Of a stretch of DNA of 64,000 nucleotides, positions 16,210-25,385 are shown one piece after another. The stretch is from Arthrobacter sp. Leaf234 (GTDB lineage: Bacteria; Actinomycetota; Actinomycetes; Actinomycetales; Micrococcaceae): assembly GCF_001422665.1 (NCBI RefSeq), contig NZ_LMLU01000001.1:478797-542796 (forward strand), given 5' to 3'. The translations under genes were made by a program, and so were the position numbers. Each line of letters opens with the position of its first letter. Within the stretch, counting starts at the first letter, position 1. The notes under the pieces were generated by a model. That model did not search any database, was not told the origin of the DNA, and was given only the letters and a program-made list of their open reading frames with translations.

Positions 16210-16980
16210 GTGAATCCCGCCGAGCTCGCCGCCTACCTCGACTCCGTCCGCATCACCGGTGACGTGGCCACACCCCGGCAGGACAACCTGCGGCACATGC
16301 GCCTGTTCCTCGAGGGCAACGAGAACCTCGAGTTCGGCGTCGCCCTCACCCGGGAGTGGAACTACGACGAGGTCTTCGACCTCATGCACCAGCGCGTGGG
16401 CACGAGCGCGGACCGCAACCTCGTCGAGGGACAGGACACCATCGACGGCTTGCTGTGCGTGGCGGCGCTCGACCGCTTCGCCGATCGGCTGGGTGCAGCC
16501 GCCCACCGGAAGGAACGTATCCTCTTCGCCACCGGTCACCCGGCCGGCCTGCTGCCCGTCCACGCGGCCTTCGCGCACGCCGCCGCGGCCGTCGGCGCCA
16601 CCGTGGTGCGGGTACCCGAGGGCAGGCGCTTCCGGGCCGGTGACATCCGGCAGATCTTCGGCGTGCTCGTCTGGCACCAGCACGGCGGCCTCATGCACAC
16701 CCACCTGCCGGAGCCGATGCGGCTCAGCCTCGAGACGCTGGCCCTGGATCCCGCAGGCCTGCCCGACCTCGTGGTTGCCGACCACGGCTGGGCCGGACAG
16801 GCGGCGAGTGCGGGGCTGCCGACGATCGGCTTCGCCGACTGCAACGACCCCGGGCTCTTCGTCTCGGAGGCGCAGGGCCAGCTCGAGGTGGCCGTGCCGC
16901 TCGACGACAACGTCTGCCCCGGCCTCTACGATCCACTGATCACCTACGTCCTGGAACGCGCAGGGCTCCCGGCGGCCTGA
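16210..16980 (+). CDS. Phosphatase-like protein of unknown specificity
   Basis: A 256-residue soluble protein. It resembles a conserved actinobacterial family that databases name simply phosphatase; to my knowledge its activity is unproven. Visible features are an N-terminal helical region (NLRHMRLFLEGNENLEFG), the central stretch RILFATGHPAGLLPVHAAFA, WHQHGGLMHTHLPEPM, DLVVADHGWAGQA and FADCNDPGLF. The His and Asp clusters suggest metal or phosphate binding. It sits directly downstream of mshA, which hints at a link to mycothiol or inositol phosphate metabolism, but this is inference. I choose GTG at 16210; an ATG at 16201 adds three residues. Confidence 0.7.
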   Translation: MNPAELAAYLDSVRITGDVATPRQDNLRHMRLFLEGNENLEFGVALTREWNYDEVFDLMHQRVGTSADRNLVEGQDTIDGLLCVAALDRFADRLGAAAHRKERILFATGHPAGLLPVHAAFAHAAAAVGATVVRVPEGRRFRAGDIRQIFGVLVWHQHGGLMHTHLPEPMRLSLETLALDPAGLPDLVVADHGWAGQAASAGLPTIGFADCNDPGLFVSEAQGQLEVAVPLDDNVCPGLYDPLITYVLERAGLPAA

Positions 16981-16995
16981 CGCAGGAGCCGCTGA

Positions 16996-17001
16996 TAGGT
17001 T
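16996..17001 (+). promoter_or_regulatory. -10 element of fhs (leaderless start)
   Basis: TAGGTT exactly 6 nt before the ATG at 17008; no Shine-Dalgarno sequence is present between them. Confidence 0.45.
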
Positions 17002-17007
17002 GGCTGC

Positions 17008-18675
17008 ATGAGCGATCTTGAGATTGCCCGCGCCGCTGCGGTCAAGCCCATCGAGGACATAGCCGATGCCGCGGGGATCCCCCGGGAGGCACTCGAGTTC
17101 CACGGACGGTTCAAGGCCAAGATCGACCCGCGCCTCCTGCCCGGCGACGGCCGGGCGCCGGGCAGGGTGGTACTCGTCAGCGCGATGAGCCCGACGCCGG
17201 CCGGCGAGGGGAAGTCCACCTGCACGGTGGGGCTGGCCGATTCCCTCGCACGGGCAGGGCAGCGCGTCATGATCGCGCTGCGTGAGCCGTCCCTGGGTCC
17301 GGTGCTCGGCATGAAGGGCGGTGCGACCGGCGGGGGCTACTCGCAGGTGCTGCCGATGGACGAGATCAACCTCCACTTCACCGGTGACTTCCATGCCATC
17401 ACCTCGGCGAACAACGCGCTCGCGGCGCTGATCGACAACCACATCCACCAGGGCAACGAACTCGGCATCGACCCTCGCCGGATCACCTTCAAGCGCGTCC
17501 TCGACGTCAATGACCGCGCGCTCCGCGAGGTCGTCGTCGGCCTCGGCGGCCCGGCGCAGGGCACCCCGCGGCAGGACGGATTCGACATCACCGTGGCGTC
17601 GGAGATCATGGCGGTCTTCTGCCTCGCACGGGACCTCGACGACCTGAAGGCACGCCTGGCCGCGATCACGTTCGGGTACACGTTCGATCGCGCGCCGCTC
17701 ACCGTCGGGGACCTGGGGGTCGAAGGAGCACTGGCGCTGCTGCTCAGGGACGCGATCAAGCCGAACCTCGTGCAGACCATCGCGGGGACGCCGGCCCTCG
17801 TCCACGGCGGACCCTTCGCCAACATCGCCCACGGCTGCAACTCGGTGATCGCCACCCGGACGGCTCGCAGCCTCGCGGACATCGTCGTCACGGAAGCCGG
17901 GTTCGGTGCCGATCTCGGTGCCGAGAAGTTCATGGACATCAAGGCGCGCGTCGCCGACGTGGCGCCGGACGCCGTCGTCGTCGTCGCGACCATCCGGGCG
18001 CTCAAGATGCACGGCGGGGTCCCGGCATCGGACCTCGCCACTCCCGACGTCGACGCCCTGTGCGAGGGCACCGCCAACCTGCTCCGCCATGTGCGCAACG
18101 TCGAGAAGTTCGGTGTGGCTCCGGTGGTGGCCATCAACAGGTTCGGGACCGACACGGACGAGGAACTCGACTGGCTCATGGAGTGGTGCGCGGGCGAGGG
18201 GATCGACGCGGCGGTGGCCGACGTCTGGGGTCAGGGCGGTGGTGGTCCGGGAGGCGACGACCTCGCGGCGACGGTGCTCGCGGCGCTCGAACGCCCCGTG
18301 ACGTTCTCCCATCTGTACGACCTCGACCTTCCGGTCGAGGACAAGATCAGGACGATCGTCCAGGAGATCTACGGGGCAGACGGCGTGGATTTCTCCGTTC
18401 CCGCCCTGCGGCGCCTGAAGGAGATCGAGGCGAACGGCTGGTCGGGGCTTCCCGTCTGCATGGCCAAGACGCAGTACTCGTTCTCCGACGACGCCACCCT
18501 GCTCGGGGCGCCGAAGGGATTCACCGTGCACGTCCGGGACCTCATCCCGAAGACGGGTGCAGGATTCATCGTGGCGCTCACGGGTTCCGTGATGACGATG
18601 CCCGGGCTGCCCAGGGAGCCCGCGGCGCTCCGGATGGACGTCGACGCCGACGGGAACGCGGTCGGGTTGTTCTGA
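17008..18675 (+). CDS. fhs: Formate-tetrahydrofolate ligase
   Basis: A 555-residue enzyme that makes 10-formyl-THF from formate, ATP and THF, full length for the family. It shows the P-loop TPAGEGKST, the diagnostic [19 protein letters not shown], the stretch [33 protein letters not shown], and the C-terminal [12 protein letters not shown]. It belongs functionally with the glycine cleavage genes and the MetF-like gene further on, all feeding the one-carbon pool. A TAGGTT hexamer 6 nt before the ATG suggests a leaderless transcript. It converges with ino1 around a long perfect hairpin. Confidence 0.96.
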   Translation: MSDLEIARAAAVKPIEDIADAAGIPREALEFHGRFKAKIDPRLLPGDGRAPGRVVLVSAMSPTPAGEGKSTCTVGLADSLARAGQRVMIALREPSLGPVLGMKGGATGGGYSQVLPMDEINLHFTGDFHAITSANNALAALIDNHIHQGNELGIDPRRITFKRVLDVNDRALREVVVGLGGPAQGTPRQDGFDITVASEIMAVFCLARDLDDLKARLAAITFGYTFDRAPLTVGDLGVEGALALLLRDAIKPNLVQTIAGTPALVHGGPFANIAHGCNSVIATRTARSLADIVVTEAGFGADLGAEKFMDIKARVADVAPDAVVVVATIRALKMHGGVPASDLATPDVDALCEGTANLLRHVRNVEKFGVAPVVAINRFGTDTDEELDWLMEWCAGEGIDAAVADVWGQGGGGPGGDDLAATVLAALERPVTFSHLYDLDLPVEDKIRTIVQEIYGADGVDFSVPALRRLKEIEANGWSGLPVCMAKTQYSFSDDATLLGAPKGFTVHVRDLIPKTGAGFIVALTGSVMTMPGLPREPAALRMDVDADGNAVGLF

Positions 18676-18767
18676 GGACCGCCGGCCAACCGGTGCCGGC
18701 CACGCTCCTGAACCGCGGAGCGGCGCGGACTCCCGCCATCACGCGGATGCACCACGGACGGGGCCGG

Positions 18768-18812
18768 CACACCGGAGGCCGGGACGACGTCGCCGTCCCG
18801 GCCTCCGGTGTG
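18768..18812. terminator. 19-bp perfect hairpin between convergent fhs and ino1
   Basis: Arms at 18768-18786 (starts CACACCGGAGG) and 18794-18812 (ends CCTCCGGTGTG) are perfectly complementary over 19 bp with a 7-nt loop (ACGTCGC). Neither side has a U-tract. Position between two convergent genes supports a bidirectional terminator. Confidence 0.65.
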
Positions 18813-18841
18813 CTGCTGGTCCTGGCGGTTTCCGGCCGGGC

Positions 18842-19927
18842 CTAGCGGTCGATGTCGCCGCGGATGAAGGCCTCGACCTTCTCGTGGGCGATGTCGTCGG
18901 CGTACTGCTCCGGCGGCGACTTCATGAAGTAGCTCGAGGCGGAGAGGATGGGGCCGCCGATACCGCGGTCCAGGGCGATCTTCGCCGCGCGGATCGCGTC
19001 GATGATCACGCCGGCCGAGTTCGGGGAATCCCAGACCTCGAGCTTGTACTCGAGCGATACCGGGGCGTCGCCGAAGTTGCGTCCCTCGAGGCGCACGAAG
19101 GCCCACTTGCGGTCGTCGAGCCAGGCCACGTAGTCCGACGGACCGATGTGCACGTCGTTGGCGCGCAGTTCGGCCTTGACGTTGGAGGTCACGGCCTGGG
19201 TCTTGGAGATCTTCTTCGACTCGAGGCGGTCCCGCTCCAGCATGTTCTTGAAGTCCATGTTGCCGCCGACGTTCAGCTGGTAGGTGCGGTCCAGCGTCAC
19301 GCCGCGGTCCTCGAAGAGCTTCGCCATCACGCGGTGGGTGATGGTGGCGCCGATCTGGCTCTTGATGTCGTCGCCCACGATCGGGACGCCCGCCGCAGTG
19401 AACTTGTCCGCCCACTCCTTGGTGCCGGCGATGAAGACGGGGAGGGCGTTGACGAAGGCGACGCCGGCGTCGATCGCGCACTGGGCGTAGTACTTCGCCG
19501 CGTGCTCGGAGCCGACCGGCAGGTAGCAGACCAGGACGTCGGCCTTCGAGGCCTTCAGCTGGGCGACGATGTCCACGGGCTCCTCGTCGGACTCGACGAT
19601 CGTCTCGCGGTAGTACTTGCCGAGGCCGTCCAGGGTGTGACCGCGCTGGACGATCACGCCGGTGGGCGGCACGTCCGCGATCTTGATGGTGTTGTTCTCG
19701 CTCGCTCCGATGGCCTCGGCGAGGTCGTGGCCCACCTTCTTGCCGTCGACGTCGAACGCCGCCACGAACTGCACGTCCCCCACGTGGTACTTGCCGAACT
19801 CGACATGCATGAGGCCGGGGATGGCCCCCGACGCATCCGCGTCCCGGTAGTAGTGCACTCCCTGCACCAGCGACGCGGCACAGTTGCCGACTCCAATGAT
19901 TGCCACGCGAATGGGGTTCTGTCCCAC
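18842..19927 (-). CDS. ino1: Inositol-3-phosphate synthase
   Basis: A 361-residue NAD-dependent enzyme that isomerises glucose 6-phosphate to 1D-myo-inositol 3-phosphate, of the actinobacterial/archaeal short type. The Rossmann motif [14 protein letters not shown] is at the N-terminus. The segments [39 protein letters not shown] and [16 protein letters not shown] are family signatures. Its product feeds MshA (mycothiol) and phosphatidylinositol synthesis. It starts at GTG 19927 with GAGGAGAACT just upstream. In M. tuberculosis ino1 (Rv0046c) lies near the GT87-like gene Rv0051, as it does here. Confidence 0.95.
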   Translation of the reverse strand: MGQNPIRVAIIGVGNCAASLVQGVHYYRDADASGAIPGLMHVEFGKYHVGDVQFVAAFDVDGKKVGHDLAEAIGASENNTIKIADVPPTGVIVQRGHTLDGLGKYYRETIVESDEEPVDIVAQLKASKADVLVCYLPVGSEHAAKYYAQCAIDAGVAFVNALPVFIAGTKEWADKFTAAGVPIVGDDIKSQIGATITHRVMAKLFEDRGVTLDRTYQLNVGGNMDFKNMLERDRLESKKISKTQAVTSNVKAELRANDVHIGPSDYVAWLDDRKWAFVRLEGRNFGDAPVSLEYKLEVWDSPNSAGVIIDAIRAAKIALDRGIGGPILSASSYFMKSPPEQYADDIAHEKVEAFIRGDIDR

Positions 19928-20131
19928 AGTTCTCCTCGAAAGCCCGTTGAATATGCCCCGGCCGTCATCACCCTGGGCGCGGTCGGCAGGAAATGCCAGT
20001 CTACGTTCAGTTCATAACGCCGATGTATGCCGTGCCATTCCTCGCCATCCGGCGGTCGTGCTGTAGCGCCTCCTGGCGGACCGTGGATCCTGCCCGTCGA
20101 GGGGCGCCACCGGTCGTCGCCACGGGACGGC

Positions 20132-20137
20132 TAGGCT
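20132..20137 (+). promoter_or_regulatory. -10 element of GT87-like gene (leaderless start)
   Basis: TAGGCT lies exactly 6 nt before the ATG at 20144, with no ribosome-binding site in between. Confidence 0.45.
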
Positions 20138-20143
20138 CGACGC

Positions 20144-21595
20144 ATGAGCTCCGGGACAGGCAGGCGAGGGCCATATCGCATCAGTGTCCCGAGCAGGTCC
20201 GACCACCTCCTGATACCGCTGACCGAAGGAGCCGGCGGTCCGCTCGGGCGCCACGCCGACCCGGGACGCGTGGCTCCGCGGTGGTTCACCGTCCCCCGCG
20301 TGCTGATCCTCCTGACAGTCTGCTCCGCCGTCCTGGCGGTCGTCGTGAAGAATCCCTGCCGGGTGGCCGGCTGGTCCTCCCCCGAGTACTTCTACCGCGC
20401 CTGCTATTCGGACTGGACGGAGCTGTACCGGAGCCGGGGACTCGGCGAGGGCGTGCTGCCGTTCGTCACACCCGGAGCGCTCTTCGAATACCCCGTGCTC
20501 CTCGGCCTGCTGGCCTCGGGGACCGCCGTCCTGGTCGACGCCCTCGCGACCGGCACCGACCTCACTGCGAAGACCCTGCTGTACTTCGACGTGAACATGG
20601 TCCTGCTGGCAGCCGTGTGGATCCTGACCGTCCTGGCGACCCTCCGCCTGGCGTCCCGCCGACCCTGGGATGCGGCCATCGTCGCCGTCGCCCCCGTCAT
20701 CATCCTTTCCGGCAGCATCAACTGGGACCTGTGGGCCGTGGTGCTCGCGACGGCGGGGATGCTCGCCTTCGCCCGTGAGCGCCCGCTCCTCGCGGGCACT
20801 CTCTGGGGGCTGGGCGCAGCGGTCAAGCTCTACCCCGTCCTGATCCTCGGGGCGGTCCTCGTCCTCTCCATCCGCTCCGGGCGGTACCGGCCGTTCCTCC
20901 TGGCGGCCGCGGCCACGACGCTCGCGTGGCTCGTGGTCAATGTCCCGTTCCTCCTGCGGGACCGCGCGGCGTGGGCCTACTTCCTCACCTTCTCGGAGGA
21001 CCGCGACGCAGGATTCTCCTCGGGGTGGTACGTGTACAACGCACTGGCCCGGGAGTCGGGAGCGCCCACCCTCACACCCGCCGCCATCAACATCGCGGCC
21101 GTGGTCCTCTTCGCCCTGGCCTGCCTGGGCGTCGCCGTCCTCACGCTGCGCGCAGCCCGCCGCCCGCGCCTCGCACAGCTGGCCCTCCTCATCGTCGGGG
21201 CATTCGTCCTGTGCAACAAGGTCTACTCGCCCCAGTACGCTCTGTGGCTCGTACCCCTCCTGGCGCTGGCCGTCCCCCGGTGGCGGGTGGTGCTCGTGTG
21301 GCAGCTCGTCGAGGTGCTGCACTGGTGGGCCGTGTGGCTGTACCTCGGCGGCATGACCAGTGGAGGCGCGGCGGAACACAATCTGGGGCTGGGTGCGTAC
21401 GCCTGTGCGGTGATCGCCCATATTCTTGCTACGGCATACGTTCTCCTGGTCGTCGTCCGGGAGGTGGCCAGGCCCTCCGAGGACGTGGTCCGGCGGATCG
21501 GCATCGATGATCCGCAGGGCGGGCCGTTCGATCACGCCGAGGACCGCTTCACACTGCACCACGGGTGGCGCCGGCGGACGACGGGGCCGGGATGA
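20144..21595 (+). CDS. GT87-like polyprenyl-phosphate-dependent mannosyltransferase (membrane)
   Basis: A 483-residue integral membrane protein with about ten hydrophobic segments and no cleavable signal. The N-terminal loop CxVAGWSSPEYFYRACYSDW (here NPCRVAGWSSPEYFYRAC), ALFEYPVLLG, a conserved GSINWDLWAV and AAVKLYPVLILGAV match the GT-C/GT87 (DUF2029) group. That group is related to M. tuberculosis Rv0051 and to PimE-like mannosyltransferases. The Asp/Glu in the first outer loop would be catalytic. Substrate is not determined; a wall or membrane glycan is likely. The extended C-terminal tail after the last helix (about 50 residues) is cytoplasmic and charged. Confidence 0.8.
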   Translation: MSSGTGRRGPYRISVPSRSDHLLIPLTEGAGGPLGRHADPGRVAPRWFTVPRVLILLTVCSAVLAVVVKNPCRVAGWSSPEYFYRACYSDWTELYRSRGLGEGVLPFVTPGALFEYPVLLGLLASGTAVLVDALATGTDLTAKTLLYFDVNMVLLAAVWILTVLATLRLASRRPWDAAIVAVAPVIILSGSINWDLWAVVLATAGMLAFARERPLLAGTLWGLGAAVKLYPVLILGAVLVLSIRSGRYRPFLLAAAATTLAWLVVNVPFLLRDRAAWAYFLTFSEDRDAGFSSGWYVYNALARESGAPTLTPAAINIAAVVLFALACLGVAVLTLRAARRPRLAQLALLIVGAFVLCNKVYSPQYALWLVPLLALAVPRWRVVLVWQLVEVLHWWAVWLYLGGMTSGGAAEHNLGLGAYACAVIAHILATAYVLLVVVREVARPSEDVVRRIGIDDPQGGPFDHAEDRFTLHHGWRRRTTGPG

Positions 21596-21749
21596 TCCGG
21601 TCGAGGGCCCGGACGCCGTGCCGTCCGCTCTGCTCCGATAGGCTGGCCGGACCGCGCGGACACCTCCCGGCATCGGCGCGACGGGGTGTCGACCGGCCGG
21701 CCGGCCGGCGGACACCCCTGACGAGACGACTCCCATCGGAAGACCATCA

Positions 21750-22844
21750 GTGACTGCACCATCCCTGACCGCTCGCCCCCTCGACCGGGCTGCGTTCGAC
21801 GCGATCGCCGCCGCTCATCCGGACGTGCCGATCCCGCTCGAGCAGACTCCGGACTGGGTGGAATTCGAGCGCGCGCTCGGACGCGCGGCACTCGGTATCT
21901 GGGCCTACGAGGACCCAGCGGGCGCTCTCGTGGCGCTCGCGGGCTATGTGCACGTGGTGCGGCGCTCCCGGGAGTCCGTCGTCTCCGTCAACGGCCCTGT
22001 CTGGTTCGCTGACAGGACCCCTGCCGCCGAGAAGCTCCTGATGGAGACGGTGCGGGAGCAGTTCCGCGATCATCCGGGGATCGATCCGCTGTACGTCCGG
22101 ATGCAGGTGGCGACCCTGCAGTCCCCGGCGACCGGTCCGATCGAACACGGCTGGTACGAACGGGAGATCGTCGTCGACCTGACGCCGTCCGAAGCCGACC
22201 TCCTCCGCAGCTTCCGCCCCAACGCGCGGAACAGTATCCGCCGGGCGCAGCGGAACGGCGTGTCCGTCCGTCATATTCCTCGTGAGGAATGGAAGACCGT
22301 CTTCGCACGGGAACTGTTCCCGATCATGCAGGAGACCGCGGAACGCGACGGATTCCAGTCCTTCGACTCGTCCTACTACGAGACACTGCTCTCCGTCCTC
22401 GGCGACCACCTGCGGCTGATGGTGGCCTACCGGGACGATGCCGCCCTCAGTTGGCTGATCACCACCGAGTACCGCGGCTACGCCGTCTACTACTTCGCCG
22501 GCAGCACCCACGCGGCCCGCACCACCTTCGCGCCCTACCTGCTCCTGTGGGAAGCCTTCCGGACGCTTAAGGCGGGGGGCAACACCGCCTGCGGCCTCAC
22601 CGGGATCGAGAGCGAGAACTTCCCGTCGCTGGCGAACGTCACCACCTTCAAGCGCAACTTCTCCAAGAACGTCGTCGTCGTGCCCACCACCTACGACATC
22701 CCGCTGCGGCCAGGACGCTACGCTGCCGTCTCCGTGCTGCTGCGCGGCCGACGGGCGGCACCGGCTGTCGCCCGTCGGGTGGCGGCGCGGGTGTCCGGAC
22801 GGGTGCGGACCCGGCGCAGCGGAGCGACCACCGAGAGCACATGA
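21750..22844 (+). CDS. FemAB-like peptidyltransferase / GNAT-fold acyltransferase
   Basis: A 364-residue protein with the double-GNAT fold of the FemABX group, which add amino acids from aminoacyl-tRNA to the lipid II stem peptide. Visible features: PLEQTPDWVEFERALGR (typical start), RSFRPNARNSIRRAQRNGV (the conserved helix before the second GNAT half), ETAERDGFQSFDSSYYETLL, and the C-terminal YLLLWEAFRTLKAGGN with GLTGIESENFPSLANVTTFK. It likely makes the interpeptide bridge of the wall, but the residue added is unknown. The start is GTG at 21750 with GGAAG 8 nt upstream. The C-terminus is Arg/Ala-rich. Confidence 0.82.
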   Translation: MTAPSLTARPLDRAAFDAIAAAHPDVPIPLEQTPDWVEFERALGRAALGIWAYEDPAGALVALAGYVHVVRRSRESVVSVNGPVWFADRTPAAEKLLMETVREQFRDHPGIDPLYVRMQVATLQSPATGPIEHGWYEREIVVDLTPSEADLLRSFRPNARNSIRRAQRNGVSVRHIPREEWKTVFARELFPIMQETAERDGFQSFDSSYYETLLSVLGDHLRLMVAYRDDAALSWLITTEYRGYAVYYFAGSTHAARTTFAPYLLLWEAFRTLKAGGNTACGLTGIESENFPSLANVTTFKRNFSKNVVVVPTTYDIPLRPGRYAAVSVLLRGRRAAPAVARRVAARVSGRVRTRRSGATTEST

Positions 22845-22886
22845 GCCCGGCGGACCGGCCGGGCGGCGCCAGGAGAGGAAGTCCCC

Positions 22887-24326
22887 ATGGTTGATGTCGA
22901 GATCGTCGGCGCAGGTCCCAACGGGCTGGCAGCCGCCGTCGTCATGGCCCGCGCCGGACTGTCAGTCCGGGTGCACGAGGCCGCCGCGACCATCGGCGGC
23001 GGCTCCCGATCGCTCGACCTGATGGAACGGGACCACCTCCACGACGTCTGCTCCGCCGTGCACCCGATGGCGCTCGCGTCGCCGTTCTTCCGGGCCTTCG
23101 AACTCAGCCGCCGCATCGGCTTCGCCATCCCCGACGTGTCCTTCGCCCATCCGCTCGACGGCGGCCGGGCCGGGGTGGCGCACCGCAGCATGGAGCGCAC
23201 GGTTGCCGGGCTGGGTGTCGACGGCGAAGCCTACCGGCGCCTCGTGCAGCCGCTCAGCGATCGCGAGCAGGCGATCCTCGCCTTCACCCTCAACCATGTG
23301 GTGCGGATCCCGAAGAAGCCGGGGGCAGCCCTTCGGTTCGCCCTCTCGGTCCTCGACCAGGGCCTGCCCACCTGGAACCGCCGTTTCCGGACGGACGAGG
23401 CGAAGGCGCTGGTGACCGGGGTGATGGCCCATCCCGTCGGCACGCTCCCGTCCCTGACCGGGGCCGGAGCGGGTCTGGTGCTGAACCTCCTGGCGCACAC
23501 GGTCGGCTGGCCGATCCCCGTCGGTGGGTCCCAGGCCATCGCTGACGCCCTGGCCCTCGACGTGACGCGCCACGGCGGGGAGCTGGTCACGGGAAGCAGG
23601 ATCGGCACCCTCGCCGAGGTGTCCGGGGCCCGGGCGGTCCTGCTCGACGTCGCCCCCACGACGTTCCAGGCGATGGCCCGCGGCCGCCTGACCGGTCCCT
23701 ACCGGAGGGCCCTCGAGGCGTTCACCTACGGGAACGCAGCCTGCAAGGTGGACTTCATCCTGTCCGGACCCGTGCCGTGGACGCATCCGGACCTGCGACG
23801 GGCCGGGACCGCCCATCTCGGTGGCACGCGCGAGGAGATCGTCGCGGGGGAGAAGCAGGTCAACCAGGGCGTGCACCCGGACAGTCCCTACGTGCTCCTC
23901 TCCCAGCCGTCGTCCTTCGACCCGACCCGCGCGCCCGGGGGCCGGCACACCCTGTGGACGTACTGCCATGTCCCGCACGGCTCCACCCGTGACATGGCCG
24001 AGGCCGTCACCGCGCAGATCGAACGTTTCGCGCCCGGATTCCGGGACGTCATCGTCCGCACCCACACGACGACGGCGAGCGATCTCGAGGCCTACAACGC
24101 GAACTACGTGGGAGGCGACTTCAGCAGCGGAGCGGTGAACCTGCGGCAGATCGTGGCCCGTCCGGTGCCCTCCATCCGACCCTGGGCCACGCCGCTGAAG
24201 GGTGTCTACCTGTGCTCCCAATCCACGCCGCCCGGTCCCGGCGTCCACGGGATGGCCGGTTTCAACGCCGCGAAACTCGCGCTCCGGCGCGAATTCGGCC
24301 TTCCGGTGCCGGACCTCGGTCTCTGA
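22887..24326 (+). CDS. FAD-dependent oxidoreductase, phytoene-desaturase-like
   Basis: A 479-residue flavoprotein. The FAD-binding dinucleotide motif VGAGPNGLAAAVVMARAG is at residues 7-24, followed by the second acidic strand end (VHEAAATIGGGSRS). The C-terminus has the FAD-binding signature CSQSTPPGPGVHGMAGFNAA found in the phytoene dehydrogenase / CrtI-related group. No carotenoid genes are nearby, so the substrate is unknown; lipid or isoprenoid oxidation is only a guess. The start ATG at 22887 has GAGAGGAAG 5 nt upstream. It lies 42 nt after the FemAB-like gene, possibly in one transcript. Confidence 0.85.
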   Translation: MVDVEIVGAGPNGLAAAVVMARAGLSVRVHEAAATIGGGSRSLDLMERDHLHDVCSAVHPMALASPFFRAFELSRRIGFAIPDVSFAHPLDGGRAGVAHRSMERTVAGLGVDGEAYRRLVQPLSDREQAILAFTLNHVVRIPKKPGAALRFALSVLDQGLPTWNRRFRTDEAKALVTGVMAHPVGTLPSLTGAGAGLVLNLLAHTVGWPIPVGGSQAIADALALDVTRHGGELVTGSRIGTLAEVSGARAVLLDVAPTTFQAMARGRLTGPYRRALEAFTYGNAACKVDFILSGPVPWTHPDLRRAGTAHLGGTREEIVAGEKQVNQGVHPDSPYVLLSQPSSFDPTRAPGGRHTLWTYCHVPHGSTRDMAEAVTAQIERFAPGFRDVIVRTHTTTASDLEAYNANYVGGDFSSGAVNLRQIVARPVPSIRPWATPLKGVYLCSQSTPPGPGVHGMAGFNAAKLALRREFGLPVPDLGL

Positions 24327-24476
24327 CCCGCTCCACCCCTGACGTGACGACCGGTCGGTTCGTGTCACGGCCCGGCGGCCTTCGCCGATGCCGAGGCGCG
24401 CCGCTCGCGACCCGCAGTTCGTCGGGTACCGTGCGGCCGGGCCGAGGGGTGAGGTGGGCCCGCCCCGGCCCCTTTG

Positions 24477-24495
24477 TTAGGTTATGCTTGCCTTG
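24477..24495. promoter_or_regulatory. Iron box (DtxR/IdeR-type operator) of efeUOB
   Basis: TTAGGTTATGCTTGCCTTG matches the IdeR consensus TTAGGTTAGSCTAACCTAA at 14 of 19 positions, with the left half perfect. It lies 39 bp before the efeU start. It would be bound by iron-loaded DtxR/IdeR, so the operon is expected to be repressed when iron is plentiful. TATGCT inside it could be the -10. Confidence 0.75.
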
Positions 24496-24533
24496 CCCTG
24501 CTGACGGGCCCTTCCCGGCAAGAAAGCCAGCCC

Positions 24534-25385
24534 ATGTTCGCGAATTACCTGATCGGCCTGCGCGAGGGCCTCGAGGCCGCCCTCGTGGTGGTGATCCTCG
24601 TCGCCTACCTCGTCAAGATCGGGCGCAGGGACTTGCTGCCCGGCATCTGGCTCGGGGTCTCGCTCGCCGCGGCGCTGTCCCTCGGATTCGGTGCGCTCCT
24701 GACCTACGGCACGTACGGCCTGACCTTCGAGGCGCAGGAGGCCATCGGGGGTTCCCTCTCGATCGTCGCCGTCGGCCTCGTCACGTGGATGGTCTTCTGG
24801 ATGGCGAGGACGGCCAGGAACCTGCGCGGTGAACTGCACGGCCAGGTGGACCGCCACCTCGCAGGTGGCGGCAGGGGCCTCGTCGTCGTCGCGTTCCTCG
24901 CCGTCGGGCGGGAGGGGCTCGAGACCGCGCTCTTCATCTGGTCGGCCGTCCAGGCGACCGGCCAGACCACCCAGCCCATCCTCGGCGCCGCGCTGGGACT
25001 GGCCTCCGCCGTCGTCCTGGGGTGGATGTTCTACCGCGGCATGCTCCGCATCAACCTGTCGAAGTTCTTCACCTGGACGGGCGGCATGCTCATCGTCGTG
25101 GCCGCCGGAGTCCTGTCCTACGGCATCCACGACCTCCAGGAAGCCGGCATGCTGCCCGGCCTGTACTCCCTCATGTTCGACGTCAGCGCCGCGGTCCCGC
25201 CGTCGAGCTGGTACGGGACGCTGCTCAAGGGCACCGTCAACTTCTCACCCGCGACCACCTGGCTCGAGGGGATCGCCTGGCTGCTCTACGTCATCCCCAC
25301 CATGACCCTCTTCATCCGGCAGAGCATGCGCAGGTCCGCCGCGCCCGCCGCCGTCCGGCACCCACTTCCCCAAGGAGTCCAGTGA
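24534..25385 (+). CDS. efeU: Iron permease EfeU (FTR1/OFeT family)
   Basis: A 283-residue membrane permease with seven expected helices. Both iron-binding REGLE motifs are present: LREGLEAALVV at residues 9-19 and VGREGLETALFI near residue 124-135, the defining feature of FTR1/EfeU. It moves iron delivered by EfeO and processed by EfeB. ATG at 24534 begins at the conserved N-terminus MFANYLIGLREGLE; a frame extending upstream to 24474 overlaps the iron box and is rejected. The stop overlaps the efeO start (GTGA). Confidence 0.95.
   Translation: MFANYLIGLREGLEAALVVVILVAYLVKIGRRDLLPGIWLGVSLAAALSLGFGALLTYGTYGLTFEAQEAIGGSLSIVAVGLVTWMVFWMARTARNLRGELHGQVDRHLAGGGRGLVVVAFLAVGREGLETALFIWSAVQATGQTTQPILGAALGLASAVVLGWMFYRGMLRINLSKFFTWTGGMLIVVAAGVLSYGIHDLQEAGMLPGLYSLMFDVSAAVPPSSWYGTLLKGTVNFSPATTWLEGIAWLLYVIPTMTLFIRQSMRRSAAPAAVRHPLPQGVQ

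Noticed and set aside
16099..18531. An 810-codon antisense frame across the phosphatase-like gene and fhs
   Set aside because: Composition-driven shadow frame; fhs and the phosphatase-like gene explain the DNA.
24474..24533. efeU start at 24474
   Set aside because: It lies within the iron box and adds 20 unconserved residues before the FTR1 N-terminus.
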